From the NCBI GenBank assembly GCA_947584375.1, contig CANPWL010000006.1, positions 1 to 64,000 on the forward strand: a DNA stretch of 64,000 nucleotides. The letters run 5' to 3'. The notes beneath the pieces were generated by a model. The model saw only the letters and a program-made list of their open reading frames with translations, had not been told where the DNA came from and did no database searches. Shown here in pieces: positions 9,094 to 18,067 of this stretch (positions are counted from its first letter, which is position 1; each line of letters starts with the position of its first letter). The translations under genes were made by a program, and so were the position numbers. This DNA comes from an uncultured Clostridia bacterium. GTDB lineage: Bacteria; Bacillota; Clostridia; Oscillospirales; Ruminococcaceae.

Positions 9094-11910
9094 TTATACA
9101 TTGCCATTTTCTTTTTTGACTTTTTTATATATCAGTATCACCGCAAACACAACTATACCCGTCATACTCATAAACAGTCCTACTTTAAATCCTATTGGTC
9201 TGTATTTAAGCTCAACGGTATGCTCACCCTTATCAATATCAACCCCGGTAAAAGCAATATCCGCAATATAAGTTTCCTGCTCCTTGCCGTCAATATAAAC
9301 CTTCCAGCCTTTTGTGTATGGAATACTTAAATAAAGCATACCATCATTTTCTGCGCTGACTGTACCTTTGATGTAATTGTCATGCAGAGTTGAAACCTTT
9401 AATCTGTTGTTCTCCAGCGTTTTAGCCTGAGCGTCAAAGTTTTCTTGAGAAACGGCAATTACCTCTATTGAATCAAAGGTATAATCGCCTATTGACTTAA
9501 AGTCAATAGTAATATTTCCTTCAGTCGATTCATAATAACCAAGGTTTGCAATATAGTCCTTTATACCATTAATTCCTTGATTCGTGCCTTCTGAATTAAA
9601 AAGCCTTCTATTTATTTTTGATTTTTGTACAAAAATATCGAAATTTCCATATGGAGAATATGAAATATTATTAGCATCAAATATATACGAAGCAATTTTT
9701 GAATTTATTTTATTGTTTAAGCAGTATTTTTTATATTCATTATAAGAAAAAGGTTTTTTCTTCAGATTTCTAAAAACAATATAGACCTCACTGTTTTTAA
9801 TCGTTCCTGTACTAATCGTCAATCGCGATTTAATAGATTTTACTTTTATTTTCCCCTCACTTAGACTTAATCCACTTTGAGATTCAATTTTATAATCTAT
9901 ATTTTTGGAATTAAGGTCTAAATTACTTTCTTTCATAACAGAAGCATTAGTTTCAATATTGTCAGGAACCACACAAGCCTGCATCATTATTTGTTCACGG
10001 TCAAGATAATCATATTTCATAAAATTATTTTCGCTTATAGTATTTTCAAATACATAACCTAGTGATGCGTTATACTTATTTTTTAATACTTTGACACCGT
10101 CAATAGTTTTATATTTTATGTTTCCATAACCTGCATATTGCGATGTCTTAGAATTTTTTTTCTTATCATTACCTATAAAATATTTAACTCCCTGAAGATA
10201 ATTTATACGACTTCTATTATCATTTGAATAAAAGCAAACTCTTCTGTTATAACCCGCACTATTACATAGCGCTTTGTGATATTCAAAAATCCTATTGTCT
10301 ATAGTCGAAATGTAACTGTATATAGAACGGGTATTGAAAAATAGATTTTCATTTGCTGGTAAACGAACGGTTACTTCATATCCACTTGAAGTGGAATTTT
10401 CAACCTGATCTATTCTATAAAAGTCATTATCAGCAATTTCTGCTCCTGCTCTATGAGCGGCGATTGAATATTGTTTGTATGAATCACCTGCAGGCATAAA
10501 ATTAGATAAATAATTTGATAAATTTGGTGAATATTTTATGAAATACATTAGTCCTAAATTAATAACCATCAGCGTTATAACAACCGCAGACTTAGATATT
10601 TTCCTGTACTCCTTGCTGCTACAAACAACATATCCAAAAACAAGCAAGAATAACAGATTCATAATTCCTATATACAAACTTTCATCAGAAAAAACATTGA
10701 AAATCAATTTTGATACAATGAGTGCTACTGCAATAACGATAACAATAACTACTAAAATCGTTTTATATGATTTTTTATATTCCTCGTTTTTAAACTTGTC
10801 CAAATCCAAAGCACTCACGCTTGCCCATACAAAGAAAAATGCAAGCATATAGCACCATCTTCCAACGGAATAGCTTAATGCGTTAAATATGCTTCCGAAA
10901 ATCGGGAAAGCAACCATAACAATGCAAATCAAAGCCATTAAAGATGGAAGCCTATTAATTCCTTTTTTAAAATCGATTATTGCCGCAGGAACCATAGCAA
11001 GACAAATCATTGAAAAGGTTGTATACGAGTAATTGCTGTTTATCTCTATATTAGATACAAAGCTTGGTATATAACAAGTCAATTCTTTTAAATTTAAAAA
11101 TAAATTAATATCTACACCTGATGACTTATTAGCATGAACAAGCGTGTAAAATACGGGAATAAATATTACAGACGCTATAGCAACGCCTAAAATTGCGTAA
11201 AAAACAAATTTTATGAATCTTTTTAAAAAGTCTGAAATACTTTTTTGATTTTCATTTTCTAAAAAGTATTTTATAACTATATAAACAATAGTTAAAAGCG
11301 CAGACATATATGAAAAATAAAAGCTCGTTATAAGAGAAAAAAATATAGCCGCAACAAACACAAAGGGGTTTTTCTCTTTGTCAATTTTATCCACTCCTAA
11401 TATTAAAAGTGGAAAAAACACAAGAGGATTAAGGAAAAAGGCATGTACCATACTTGCCACTGCCCATGAAGAAAGGGCATAAGATATTCCTCCTATAACG
11501 CATTGAAGAAAACTTTTCTTTCTGTATTTTAAAAACGCAATCATAGCCAATCCGGCAACATAAAGTCGAACAATTTCAGATATAGAATAACCTATATCTA
11601 TATACTGCGGCTTAAAAGCAGCGGCTATATAAGCAAACGGATCGCAAAATACAATTGCAAAATTTCCTATTGTATCTGCACCATAGCCTGCATCCCAAGA
11701 CCATAAAGAAACTCCGTTTCCGTGAACTATATCCGATACGAATCTTCTAAGCTTGACTAAAAAGCTGTAATGCTGTAAATATCCGTCTACATTGTGTACA
11801 AAAGTGTTTCCGACATATATAAACCAGAAAAAAGCTAAAAAAGCTATAATGATAAAAAGAAGCGTATAAATCAAATAAGTGTTCTGCTTTAATCTTTTTA
11901 TAGTTTGCAA
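9094..11910 (-). CDS. yfhO: YfhO-family membrane glycosyltransferase (GT-C type)
   Basis: 938 residues from TTG at 11910 (SD AAGGAGAG, 6 nt). About twelve or more hydrophobic spans in the first ~480 residues, then a large extracytoplasmic domain ending with YIDGKEQETYIADIAFTGV and VELKYRPIGFKVGLFMS and a last span. YfhO proteins take a sugar from undecaprenyl phosphate outside the membrane and attach it to lipoteichoic acid or a related polymer. It is first in the operon behind a consensus promoter. A second YfhO is at 26.5 kb. Confidence 0.9.
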   Translation of the reverse strand: MQTIKRLKQNTYLIYTLLFIIIAFLAFFWFIYVGNTFVHNVDGYLQHYSFLVKLRRFVSDIVHGNGVSLWSWDAGYGADTIGNFAIVFCDPFAYIAAAFKPQYIDIGYSISEIVRLYVAGLAMIAFLKYRKKSFLQCVIGGISYALSSWAVASMVHAFFLNPLVFFPLLILGVDKIDKEKNPFVFVAAIFFSLITSFYFSYMSALLTIVYIVIKYFLENENQKSISDFLKRFIKFVFYAILGVAIASVIFIPVFYTLVHANKSSGVDINLFLNLKELTCYIPSFVSNIEINSNYSYTTFSMICLAMVPAAIIDFKKGINRLPSLMALICIVMVAFPIFGSIFNALSYSVGRWCYMLAFFFVWASVSALDLDKFKNEEYKKSYKTILVVIVIVIAVALIVSKLIFNVFSDESLYIGIMNLLFLLVFGYVVCSSKEYRKISKSAVVITLMVINLGLMYFIKYSPNLSNYLSNFMPAGDSYKQYSIAAHRAGAEIADNDFYRIDQVENSTSSGYEVTVRLPANENLFFNTRSIYSYISTIDNRIFEYHKALCNSAGYNRRVCFYSNDNRSRINYLQGVKYFIGNDKKKNSKTSQYAGYGNIKYKTIDGVKVLKNKYNASLGYVFENTISENNFMKYDYLDREQIMMQACVVPDNIETNASVMKESNLDLNSKNIDYKIESQSGLSLSEGKIKVKSIKSRLTISTGTIKNSEVYIVFRNLKKKPFSYNEYKKYCLNNKINSKIASYIFDANNISYSPYGNFDIFVQKSKINRRLFNSEGTNQGINGIKDYIANLGYYESTEGNITIDFKSIGDYTFDSIEVIAVSQENFDAQAKTLENNRLKVSTLHDNYIKGTVSAENDGMLYLSIPYTKGWKVYIDGKEQETYIADIAFTGVDIDKGEHTVELKYRPIGFKVGLFMSMTGIVVFAVILIYKKVKKENGNV

Positions 11911-11960
11911 ATAAATCTCTCCTTAATTCACTGATACGCAATTTTATAAAAACCACATAA

Positions 11961-11989
11961 ATTATACTACTGTTACATATAATTGTCAA
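11961..11989 (-). promoter_or_regulatory. Consensus sigma-A promoter of the glycosylation operon
   Basis: On the minus strand TTGACA (11984-11989), 17-nt spacer, TATAAT (11961-11966): a perfect match to consensus, implying strong vegetative expression of the seven downstream genes. Confidence 0.85.
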
Positions 11990-12207
11990 CAGTTAATACT
12001 CTTTTACCATCTATTACGCCTGCGTATTTAACTATCGCTTACTTTTTTGTTTAATGCTTTCGTTATTATATTTATGAGAAGTACTTCTTTCTTGGTTAAT
12101 GGTTTTTGTCATCTTCATTGTACCATATTTTGAAGTTGCTTCTCTTTTTTATTGTGTCATATCATTTTAGCAAATACAGTTTTAGAAGTACAATTATTGG
12201 CTTTTGC
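11990..12207. other. Intergenic stretch without a recognised gene
   Basis: AT-rich DNA between the divergent promoters. It holds a short palindrome GAAGTACTTC near 12083-12092 and a run CTTCTCTTTTTT near 12138, but no convincing hairpin, RNA or ORF. Confidence 0.4.
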
Positions 12208-12236
12208 TTGACTGAATACTGAATTTGAGGTATAAT
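12208..12236 (+). promoter_or_regulatory. Sigma-A promoter of the second gtrA-like gene
   Basis: TTGACT (12208-12213), 17-nt spacer, TATAAT (12231-12236), divergent from the glycosylation-operon promoter. Confidence 0.8.
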
Positions 12237-12284
12237 TAATCATTATTATTAAAGGATATTCAGATTTTCAGGCAGGTTATATCA

Positions 12285-12869
12285 ATGGATAATGTAAATA
12301 AACCGGATAAAAATATTTCAGCGAATTATGTATCCAAAAACGCTGAAAATGAACAGGAACACCGCCCAGATATTTTCGACAGAATTATGCATATTAAACC
12401 GTTATCACGGTTTGAAAGCTTTTACATCAGAAATAAATCTGTGCTATTATATTTATTCTTCGGGGGATTGACTACTCTTGTAAGCATTATAACATTCTGG
12501 CTTTCAGATCTGATAATTAAAACAGATTTAAACATTTCCATATTTGAGAACGATTACAGCGTCAAAGTTATACTTACAAATTCTATATCATGGATTTGTG
12601 CAGTCCTGTTTGCTTTTTTTACAAACAGGATATGGGTTTTTAATTCTCCAACAGATACATGGTCGGGATTTTTCAAGCAAATGTTCTCATTTTTTGGGGG
12701 GAGATTTGCAACATTTCTATTAGAAACAGCTATACTTGTAGTATTTGTATCAGCTTTGAATTTTAACGATTTGGTAATTAAAATTATTGCACAGTTTGTA
12801 GTTCTTGTATCAAACTACGTTATAAGCAAGCTGATTGTTTTTAAGAAGAGTGAAAAGGTTATTAAATAG
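12285..12869 (+). CDS. GtrA-like membrane protein with long cytoplasmic N-terminus
   Basis: 194 residues. About 50 hydrophilic residues precede four membrane spans; the family marks are YLFFGGLTTLVSIITFWLS in span 1 and ISWICAVLFAFFTNRIWVF in span 2. Probably moves or presents lipid-linked sugars. It is transcribed divergently from the YfhO/GT2/GtrA operon, so it may supply a second flippase for the same or another glycosylation route. The 50-residue head is longer than usual and unassigned. The start is ATG with a modest SD (CAGGCAGG). Confidence 0.8.
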   Translation: MDNVNKPDKNISANYVSKNAENEQEHRPDIFDRIMHIKPLSRFESFYIRNKSVLLYLFFGGLTTLVSIITFWLSDLIIKTDLNISIFENDYSVKVILTNSISWICAVLFAFFTNRIWVFNSPTDTWSGFFKQMFSFFGGRFATFLLETAILVVFVSALNFNDLVIKIIAQFVVLVSNYVISKLIVFKKSEKVIK

Positions 12870-12933
12870 GTTAAACGATCGTAAAATATTTTTATGACTA
12901 CTTATTTGATCAGACAATTAAAATAAAGGGACG

Positions 12934-13809
12934 GTGATTTCAATTATTAATACTTTAATTAATGTTATAATGGACGCAGTAAAAGATACACTACTTATGA
13001 TTCCCTTTCTGTTTGGCGTTTATATATTAATTGAATATATGGAACACGCGTCTTCCGACAAAATTGAAAAAGCATTTGAAAAGTTGGGTCCGTTAGGACC
13101 ATTGGGAGGAGCAGTAATAGGTTCTGTTCCGCAATGCGGAATATCTGCCGCTGCCGCTAATCTGTATTCCGGAAAAGTAATTTCTCTCGGTACAATAATT
13201 GCCGTATTCTTTGCAACAAGCGACGAGGCAATACCGATGATAATTGCAAATCCGGGTAAAATTTCAATACTGTGGAAGTTAATTGTTATCAAAATAGTTA
13301 TTGCAGTACTTGTCGGAATTTTAGTTGATTTGATAATTAAGTTTTTCAGCAAAAATAAACCTACATCAAGTGAAAATCATTTACATGAGCTTTGTGAAAA
13401 CTGCGGCTGTGATGAACACGGAATTTTGTATTCGGCATTTAAACATACTCTTAATATAACTTTATTTGTATTTATAATTACTCTTATACTGAATATTGCT
13501 ATTTCTTTTGTAGGGGAGAGTACAATCGCTAAAATTATGATGAGTAATAACTTTTTTCAGCCGTTTATCTCTGCATTAGTAGGTTTTATTCCGAACTGTG
13601 CGTCTTCCGTCATTATTACTCAATTATATCTTGAGGACGGGATCCTTTCATTCGGTTCGGCTGTTGCAGGGCTTTCAACAAGTGCCGGACTTGGGCTTTT
13701 AGTCTTGTTTAAAGCAAATAAAAAACATATGAAGCAAAATTTTTTAATATGCGGGATTTTATATGTGTCAGCGGTAATGACAGGCGTTTTAATTAATGCT
13801 TTTGGATAA
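12934..13809 (+). CDS. Putative manganese transporter (ArsP_2-type, ten-span)
   Basis: 291 residues. Two inverted-repeat-like halves of membrane spans, each with a conserved motif: GSVPQCGISAAAANLYSGKV (~residues 62-81) and GFIPNCASSVIITQLY (~residues 213-228). A hydrophilic middle loop (~residues 145-162) is metal-ligand rich (HLHELCENCGCDEHG). This is the family usually annotated as putative manganese or arsenic-type exporter; substrate is not proven. The GTG used here sits only 3 nt after AAAGGG, so the real start may be non-canonical nearby (see findings). Confidence 0.78.
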   Translation: MISIINTLINVIMDAVKDTLLMIPFLFGVYILIEYMEHASSDKIEKAFEKLGPLGPLGGAVIGSVPQCGISAAAANLYSGKVISLGTIIAVFFATSDEAIPMIIANPGKISILWKLIVIKIVIAVLVGILVDLIIKFFSKNKPTSSENHLHELCENCGCDEHGILYSAFKHTLNITLFVFIITLILNIAISFVGESTIAKIMMSNNFFQPFISALVGFIPNCASSVIITQLYLEDGILSFGSAVAGLSTSAGLGLLVLFKANKKHMKQNFLICGILYVSAVMTGVLINAFG

Positions 13810-13831
13810 TAGTTATGCTTATAATTATCAG

Positions 13832-13858
13832 CGAAAGCTTTAAAGCTTTCGTTTTTTA
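13832..13858 (+). terminator. Terminator of the transporter gene
   Basis: CGAAAGCTT / AAGCTTTCG hairpin (13832-13851) followed by TTTTTTATT. Confidence 0.8.
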
Positions 13859-13868
13859 TTACATAAAA

Positions 13869-13893
13869 AAGCGGAGCAAGAACTGTTCCGCTT
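13869..13893 (-). terminator. Terminator of the 50-aa membrane protein gene
   Basis: AAGCGGA / TCCGCTT (13869-13875 with 13887-13893); on the minus strand the stem is followed by TTTTATG. Confidence 0.75.
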
Positions 13894-13912
13894 AAACTTT
13901 AACTATACTTGA

Positions 13913-14065
13913 TTACATTATTCCGCATTCGTCATAATCCTGCCACTTTTCATCATAAGCCTTATCGCTCATTAATTTATAAACAAAGTAGACCGATGAT
14001 GCCGCAATTACAACTAGTGCACTTAATATAAGCCAAAAGCCTTTGCCTTCTGTTTTGTTTCCCAT
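13913..14065 (-). CDS. Small single-span membrane protein, 50 aa
   Basis: ATG to TAA, 50 residues: a charged N-terminus, one membrane span (WLILSALVVIAASSVYFVY), then an acidic cytoplasmic or external tail ending YDECGIM. SD AAAGG lies ~11 nt upstream. It has its own perfect promoter and its own terminator, strong evidence that it is a real monocistronic gene despite its size. No function recognised. Confidence 0.75.
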   Translation of the reverse strand: MGNKTEGKGFWLILSALVVIAASSVYFVYKLMSDKAYDEKWQDYDECGIM

Positions 14066-14171
14066 AAAAATACCAACCTTTCTTTAGCCCTACATGAGTA
14101 ATCGTCTTAGATCATTCAATTATTTTTCTTTATCTTTTCAAATTTCGTAAATTTTATTTATCGTTATGGAC

Positions 14172-14200
14172 ATTATACAACAATTAACAAAGCCTGTCAA
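14172..14200 (-). promoter_or_regulatory. Consensus promoter of the 50-aa protein gene
   Basis: On the minus strand TTGACA (14195-14200), 17 nt, TATAAT (14172-14177). The resulting leader of about 100 nt shows no recognisable structure. Confidence 0.8.
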
Positions 14201-14235
14201 CATAATTAGGATTCATTTTAAAATTTAATAAATTG

Positions 14236-14263
14236 AAAGCTCCCGAATAATAACGAGAGCTTT
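14236..14263 (-). terminator. Terminator of the SpoIID-like gene
   Basis: Stem of AAAGCTCCCG (14236-14245) with CGAGAGCTTT (14254-14263), one mismatch. On the minus strand it is followed by a moderately T-rich tail. Confidence 0.6.
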
Positions 14264-14276
14264 TGCTGAATTTTTA

Positions 14277-15620
14277 TTATAATGAAATCTTTATTCCGCT
14301 GTAATAGTGCTTTAAAATCTGGTCGAACTTATATCCGCCCTTGCTTGCATAAAGCTGTGCTCCCCATTGACTCATACCTACTCCGTGACCATATCCGTAT
14401 GTAGTAAAAATAAAGTTACCATCACTGTATTTTACAGTAAACGCAGCAGATTTAAGCCCAAAAATAGAACGTATATCTGCTCCTGTAAGATTTAATTTAC
14501 CGTCAATTGAAACATTTCCGACATACTTACCATTATAATTTGATATTACCTTTATCCAGTTTTTCTTATTCGTAGAAAGCTTAATTCCCTTTTTTTGAAG
14601 TATTGCCTTCACATCAGCTTTTGGTATAGTCTTGATTACCCCATAGTTAGGGTCATAAGCTGCGTCATACCTACTGTCAACAGATTTCAGATAAGCATAG
14701 CTCCCGCCCCAAACATTTAAAGAATCTGCTGTACATCCTGCTGTTGAAGCACAGAATACTGCGTCAATTACTGCTCCGTCATATTTACAAACCAGTCCTT
14801 CAACCGATTTAACGATATCCTTAATCCTTGAATTATAACCTGCTTTAGCGGCAAGCACCGGGGTTATTGATTTTTCCTTGCAATATCTCAAATATGTATA
14901 TGCTGCAACTGCCTGAGCTTTTATAGCCTCTTCGTTCCACGTAGAGCCTATTTCTCCATTCACTATCTGACACACTATATCAAAACCGTCAGACTTTATT
15001 TTTTTGCCGGTTGTAATGCTCTTTATTTTATAAGTTTCATCTGAAATATCCCTTGTCTGATACGTTTTTGAAACTGTCTTTTTTGGTACATACGCTCTTG
15101 TCGCAACAGTAGTTGTCGTTGTTTTTACAGTTACGGTCGTTTTCTTTTTCTTTTTTGTTTTCTTAACTGTTGTCTTACTGACAGTTTTCTTTACTGTTTT
15201 TTTAGCCTTAATTTTAGTTTTATTTATATTTGTTGTTACAGCAGTCTTTTTATTTTTACTTTTATTTATTTTAATTTTACCAACAGAAGCCTTTTTAGTC
15301 GGCGCAGAGGTCTTTTTAGTTTTAACTGTTGTTCCGCTTTTTTTGGAAGTGCTTACCGCCGCTGTTTTAACGGTTACTTTTGAATAATTTTCAAATGCAG
15401 CATCTGAATTAATCTCATATGCGTCAGGTCCCGCCTTGTACCATGTCATTGTTTCAGTAACTGACGTATCTTTTGGATGAACTGCCTCAACTGCTTTATC
15501 TTCATTAACATTCATGGCAAAGGCAATATATGAAATTACACCTGCACATAGCATAAAACTCAGTACAAAAATAATATTTTTATTTTTTATGCTTTCAAAA
15601 AAAGCCTTAACTTTTTTCAA
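14277..15620 (-). CDS. Secreted SpoIID/LytB-domain protein with Lys/Thr-rich linker
   Basis: 447 residues from TTG at 15620 (GAGG 8 nt upstream). One N-terminal membrane anchor (~residues 15-35), the short motif TETMTWYKAGPDAYEI (~residues 55-70), a very basic Thr/Lys linker (~residues 85-180), then a SpoIID/LytB domain (~residues 205-447) with WNEEAIKAQAVAAYTYLRYC and the closing GYGHGVGMSQWGAQLYA. SpoIID enzymes are lytic transglycosylases acting on denuded glycan strands; in sporulation they drive engulfment. The general wall context suggests a vegetative or sporulation wall hydrolase. Confidence 0.88.
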   Translation of the reverse strand: MKKVKAFFESIKNKNIIFVLSFMLCAGVISYIAFAMNVNEDKAVEAVHPKDTSVTETMTWYKAGPDAYEINSDAAFENYSKVTVKTAAVSTSKKSGTTVKTKKTSAPTKKASVGKIKINKSKNKKTAVTTNINKTKIKAKKTVKKTVSKTTVKKTKKKKKTTVTVKTTTTTVATRAYVPKKTVSKTYQTRDISDETYKIKSITTGKKIKSDGFDIVCQIVNGEIGSTWNEEAIKAQAVAAYTYLRYCKEKSITPVLAAKAGYNSRIKDIVKSVEGLVCKYDGAVIDAVFCASTAGCTADSLNVWGGSYAYLKSVDSRYDAAYDPNYGVIKTIPKADVKAILQKKGIKLSTNKKNWIKVISNYNGKYVGNVSIDGKLNLTGADIRSIFGLKSAAFTVKYSDGNFIFTTYGYGHGVGMSQWGAQLYASKGGYKFDQILKHYYSGIKISL

Positions 15621-15786
15621 CCCTCTCGCCTCATTTCTAAAAGAAATAAGTTTTATATTAAAACTGCAATTTTAATTCCCGACATTAAAAATCACGTTAT
15701 TACATTTTAATACAAATCAATTCCGCTAAATATTATGTATTCATACATAATATACTAAAAATTTCTACACATCTATATAATAATAC

Positions 15787-15825
15787 AAAAAAATAAGAAA
15801 GTCAAGAAAACTCTTAACTTTCTTA
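15787..15825 (-). terminator. Terminator of the SH3-3D gene
   Basis: TAAGAAAGT (15794-15802) pairs with ACTTTCTTA (15817-15825); on the minus strand seven Ts follow. Confidence 0.75.
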
Positions 15826-15859
15826 CTATCTTTGTATTATATTTAATATTATGCAAGGC

Positions 15860-16876
15860 TTAGTCTTTAACCTTATAAACCTCCATGTATCTTACGCCCC
15901 ATTTAACAGCTTCGCTTTCTGAATCAACATATAAATCAAGAACATTGTTTACAATCGCTCCGCCCCTGTCCTCTACTGTGTATACATTTCCGTTGAACAT
16001 AAGCTTTGTACCAAAAGCAAATCTGCTGGGAGCTGCTATGGTTCTTCCTGATTTACACCTTGTTCCGCTTGCTGTTCTTGCCGAAGAGTTTGCCGAATAA
16101 GCTGTAATTTTAAAAATTCCCAATGACTCCTTAGCCGCGCTTCCTTTTGTTTTATTTTCTTTTGACGGATTAGAACCAAGATATGATACCATGATGTATC
16201 CCGACTTATTTCCCACTTTTACAGGGTAAAAATCGTTTTGTTCTTCACCGGTAACGGCTACCTTTTCACCTTGCTTAACAATTTTAATTACATCAGAAGA
16301 AGCGTCCGGTTTTTTTCTTAATTTTACATCCTCCTGAACATATAAAGTGTCAATAACCGTTTTTGTTGTCTTATTATATGTCTTTTTAGGTTTTGTCTTT
16401 TTGTTCTCTTTCTTGGCAGCCTTTTTCTCTTTTGTCGCTGCACTGTTTTTTGTTACAACAGCAATTTCTTTAACAGTTGCAGTTTCTTTTTGTGTTGCAG
16501 ACTCTTTAACTGTTGTAGCCTTGTCTGAAGATGTCTTTTTAACAGTAGTAACCGACTCTGTTATCTCTTCAGTCTGAGTCAAATCATACTCAGAAACTCC
16601 TGCCTTCCACCAGCTCATTGTAGCTGACGCTGTTGTTACTTCTGATTGGTTGTTTCGGGTTGTGGTTGTTGATGCTTCGGTGTTTGCATCGCTTACTTCT
16701 ATTCCGCGGTAATCAGCAAGAGCAGTTATTGAAACAGCTCCAATAGCCAATACTCCGGCAATAGTAATACTCAGCTTAGCTCCCAGTCCTTTGAAGAAAG
16801 TTTTTCCGTTCAGCTCAAATACATTGAGCTTTCGAGAGACCCCTTCAACAGTGTCCTTCTGCTTCATTTCAATCAC
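15860..16876 (-). CDS. Membrane-anchored SH3b and 3D domain cell-wall protein
   Basis: 338 residues from GTG at 16876 (an ATG three codons later is possible). A cytoplasmic head, one span (~residues 33-54), the motif SATMSWWKAGVSEYDL (~residues 84-99), a long Thr/Lys/Glu linker, an SH3b domain (~residues 175-235, VKLRKKPDASSDVIKIVKQG) and a C-terminal 3D domain (~residues 250-338) with FKITAYSANSSARTASGTRC, VEDRGGAI and LDLYVDS; the aspartates fit the 3D active site of MltA-like lytic transglycosylases. It shares the W-x-KAG motif with the SpoIID-like neighbour downstream. Confidence 0.87.
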   Translation of the reverse strand: MIEMKQKDTVEGVSRKLNVFELNGKTFFKGLGAKLSITIAGVLAIGAVSITALADYRGIEVSDANTEASTTTTRNNQSEVTTASATMSWWKAGVSEYDLTQTEEITESVTTVKKTSSDKATTVKESATQKETATVKEIAVVTKNSAATKEKKAAKKENKKTKPKKTYNKTTKTVIDTLYVQEDVKLRKKPDASSDVIKIVKQGEKVAVTGEEQNDFYPVKVGNKSGYIMVSYLGSNPSKENKTKGSAAKESLGIFKITAYSANSSARTASGTRCKSGRTIAAPSRFAFGTKLMFNGNVYTVEDRGGAIVNNVLDLYVDSESEAVKWGVRYMEVYKVKD

Positions 16877-17005
16877 TTTGCCTTTCCGACAACTTAAAAA
16901 AACAGTTGTCTAAATTTCAAAATGTTCCTCTCCAAGAATTTTGAAATTATAAAATTATATTTTACTGCCTGAGCAGTAATTAACCAATTTTGTGCTGTTT
17001 GTTGT

Positions 17006-18067
17006 TTAGTAGTCCCAACCTTTATACATGGTCACCTGACCCCATACATTTCTCCAGCACTTAGGAAGATATATATCCTTATCCTCCTTTTTTTGATATG
17101 AGTTAACCATTTTCTCAATATCTTTTTTTGTTTCATCCTTTCGGATTTTTCTCGCGGTAATTACCCATCTAAGGTCGTCGACCTCATTTGAACAGGTAGA
17201 CAGAGTTAAATACTCGTCATCTTCTTTACAGTCGATATTATTGGAATACCAAGTTCTCTTGTCAATGCCCTCTTTAAACTTTTTAAACGTATACTTATTA
17301 TCATCAAAATCGGTAAATCTCCAATAATAGAATACGTTTCCGTCGTCCTGACTTTCCTTATAGTTCGCTATATAAGCGCCTATAATTATGTATCGGTCGC
17401 CGTTAGTATAAAGAGTATCAAAATCAATTATTGGATTATTTTTTAAGAACTTGACCCCTCTTTTGTATTCACCCAAATGAGTGAACATCGTTCCAACGCT
17501 TCTCATATTGTGACCGTAAACAGTTATAACATCCGGTCTGTGAAACGGCGTTATCGGAACAAAATAATCAGCAAAAAGTGTTCCTGATTCCAGTGTGTTT
17601 TTATAAATATCTCTGTGCAGATAATAATTATTATCTTCTGTCTGCATAACAGGATAATTTATAAAACAGGTTTTAGGATCGCTTTTCTTTGCTCTGAATG
17701 TATCAATCTTTACCCAGCCTATAATATCTTGATTAAGCGAATAAAGCTCATACCACTTGGGGAGCATCTTTTCCGGAGTTATTATATTCTCCTTCGGTAG
17801 CTTTACCGGAACTTCTTCTTTGTTTGCACTGGGCTCAAATTCCTGAATTTTAGCAAGCGTCTGAAGTTCTTCATCACTGCCGTTGTAAAAATCAATAAGT
17901 TCACCCAATGATACGCAGAAAATAATAATAGATGCTATAAAGATTATCTTTCTGATTATGTCAGAAAATGAATCACCTTTCCATGGACAAAAATACTTTA
18001 ACACTCTTAAAAAGAAATTACTGTCGTCTCTGTTTTCAAGACTGGATAGCTCGTTTTCTATTGACAT
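17006..18067 (-). CDS. srtB: Class B sortase
   Basis: 353 residues. N-terminal membrane span (~residues 40-60), then a sortase domain with FINYPVMQTEDNNYYLHRD, catalytic His in ITVYGHNM, Cys in LTLSTC, and Arg in DLRWVITARK, which is the class B pattern. A C-terminal extension (~50 residues, KKDIEKMVNSY...) is longer than in the simple enzyme. It would attach secreted proteins to peptidoglycan, but no clear LPxTG or NPxTN substrate is encoded in the window. Its ATG directly follows the pncC stop (1 nt gap), so the two are co-transcribed. Confidence 0.9.
   Translation of the reverse strand: MSIENELSSLENRDDSNFFLRVLKYFCPWKGDSFSDIIRKIIFIASIIIFCVSLGELIDFYNGSDEELQTLAKIQEFEPSANKEEVPVKLPKENIITPEKMLPKWYELYSLNQDIIGWVKIDTFRAKKSDPKTCFINYPVMQTEDNNYYLHRDIYKNTLESGTLFADYFVPITPFHRPDVITVYGHNMRSVGTMFTHLGEYKRGVKFLKNNPIIDFDTLYTNGDRYIIIGAYIANYKESQDDGNVFYYWRFTDFDDNKYTFKKFKEGIDKRTWYSNNIDCKEDDEYLTLSTCSNEVDDLRWVITARKIRKDETKKDIEKMVNSYQKKEDKDIYLPKCWRNVWGQVTMYKGWDY

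Noticed and set aside
17006-18067. Sortase substrate encoded next to the sortase
   Set aside because: None of the neighbouring proteins has an LPxTG/NPxTN motif followed by a membrane span and positive tail.
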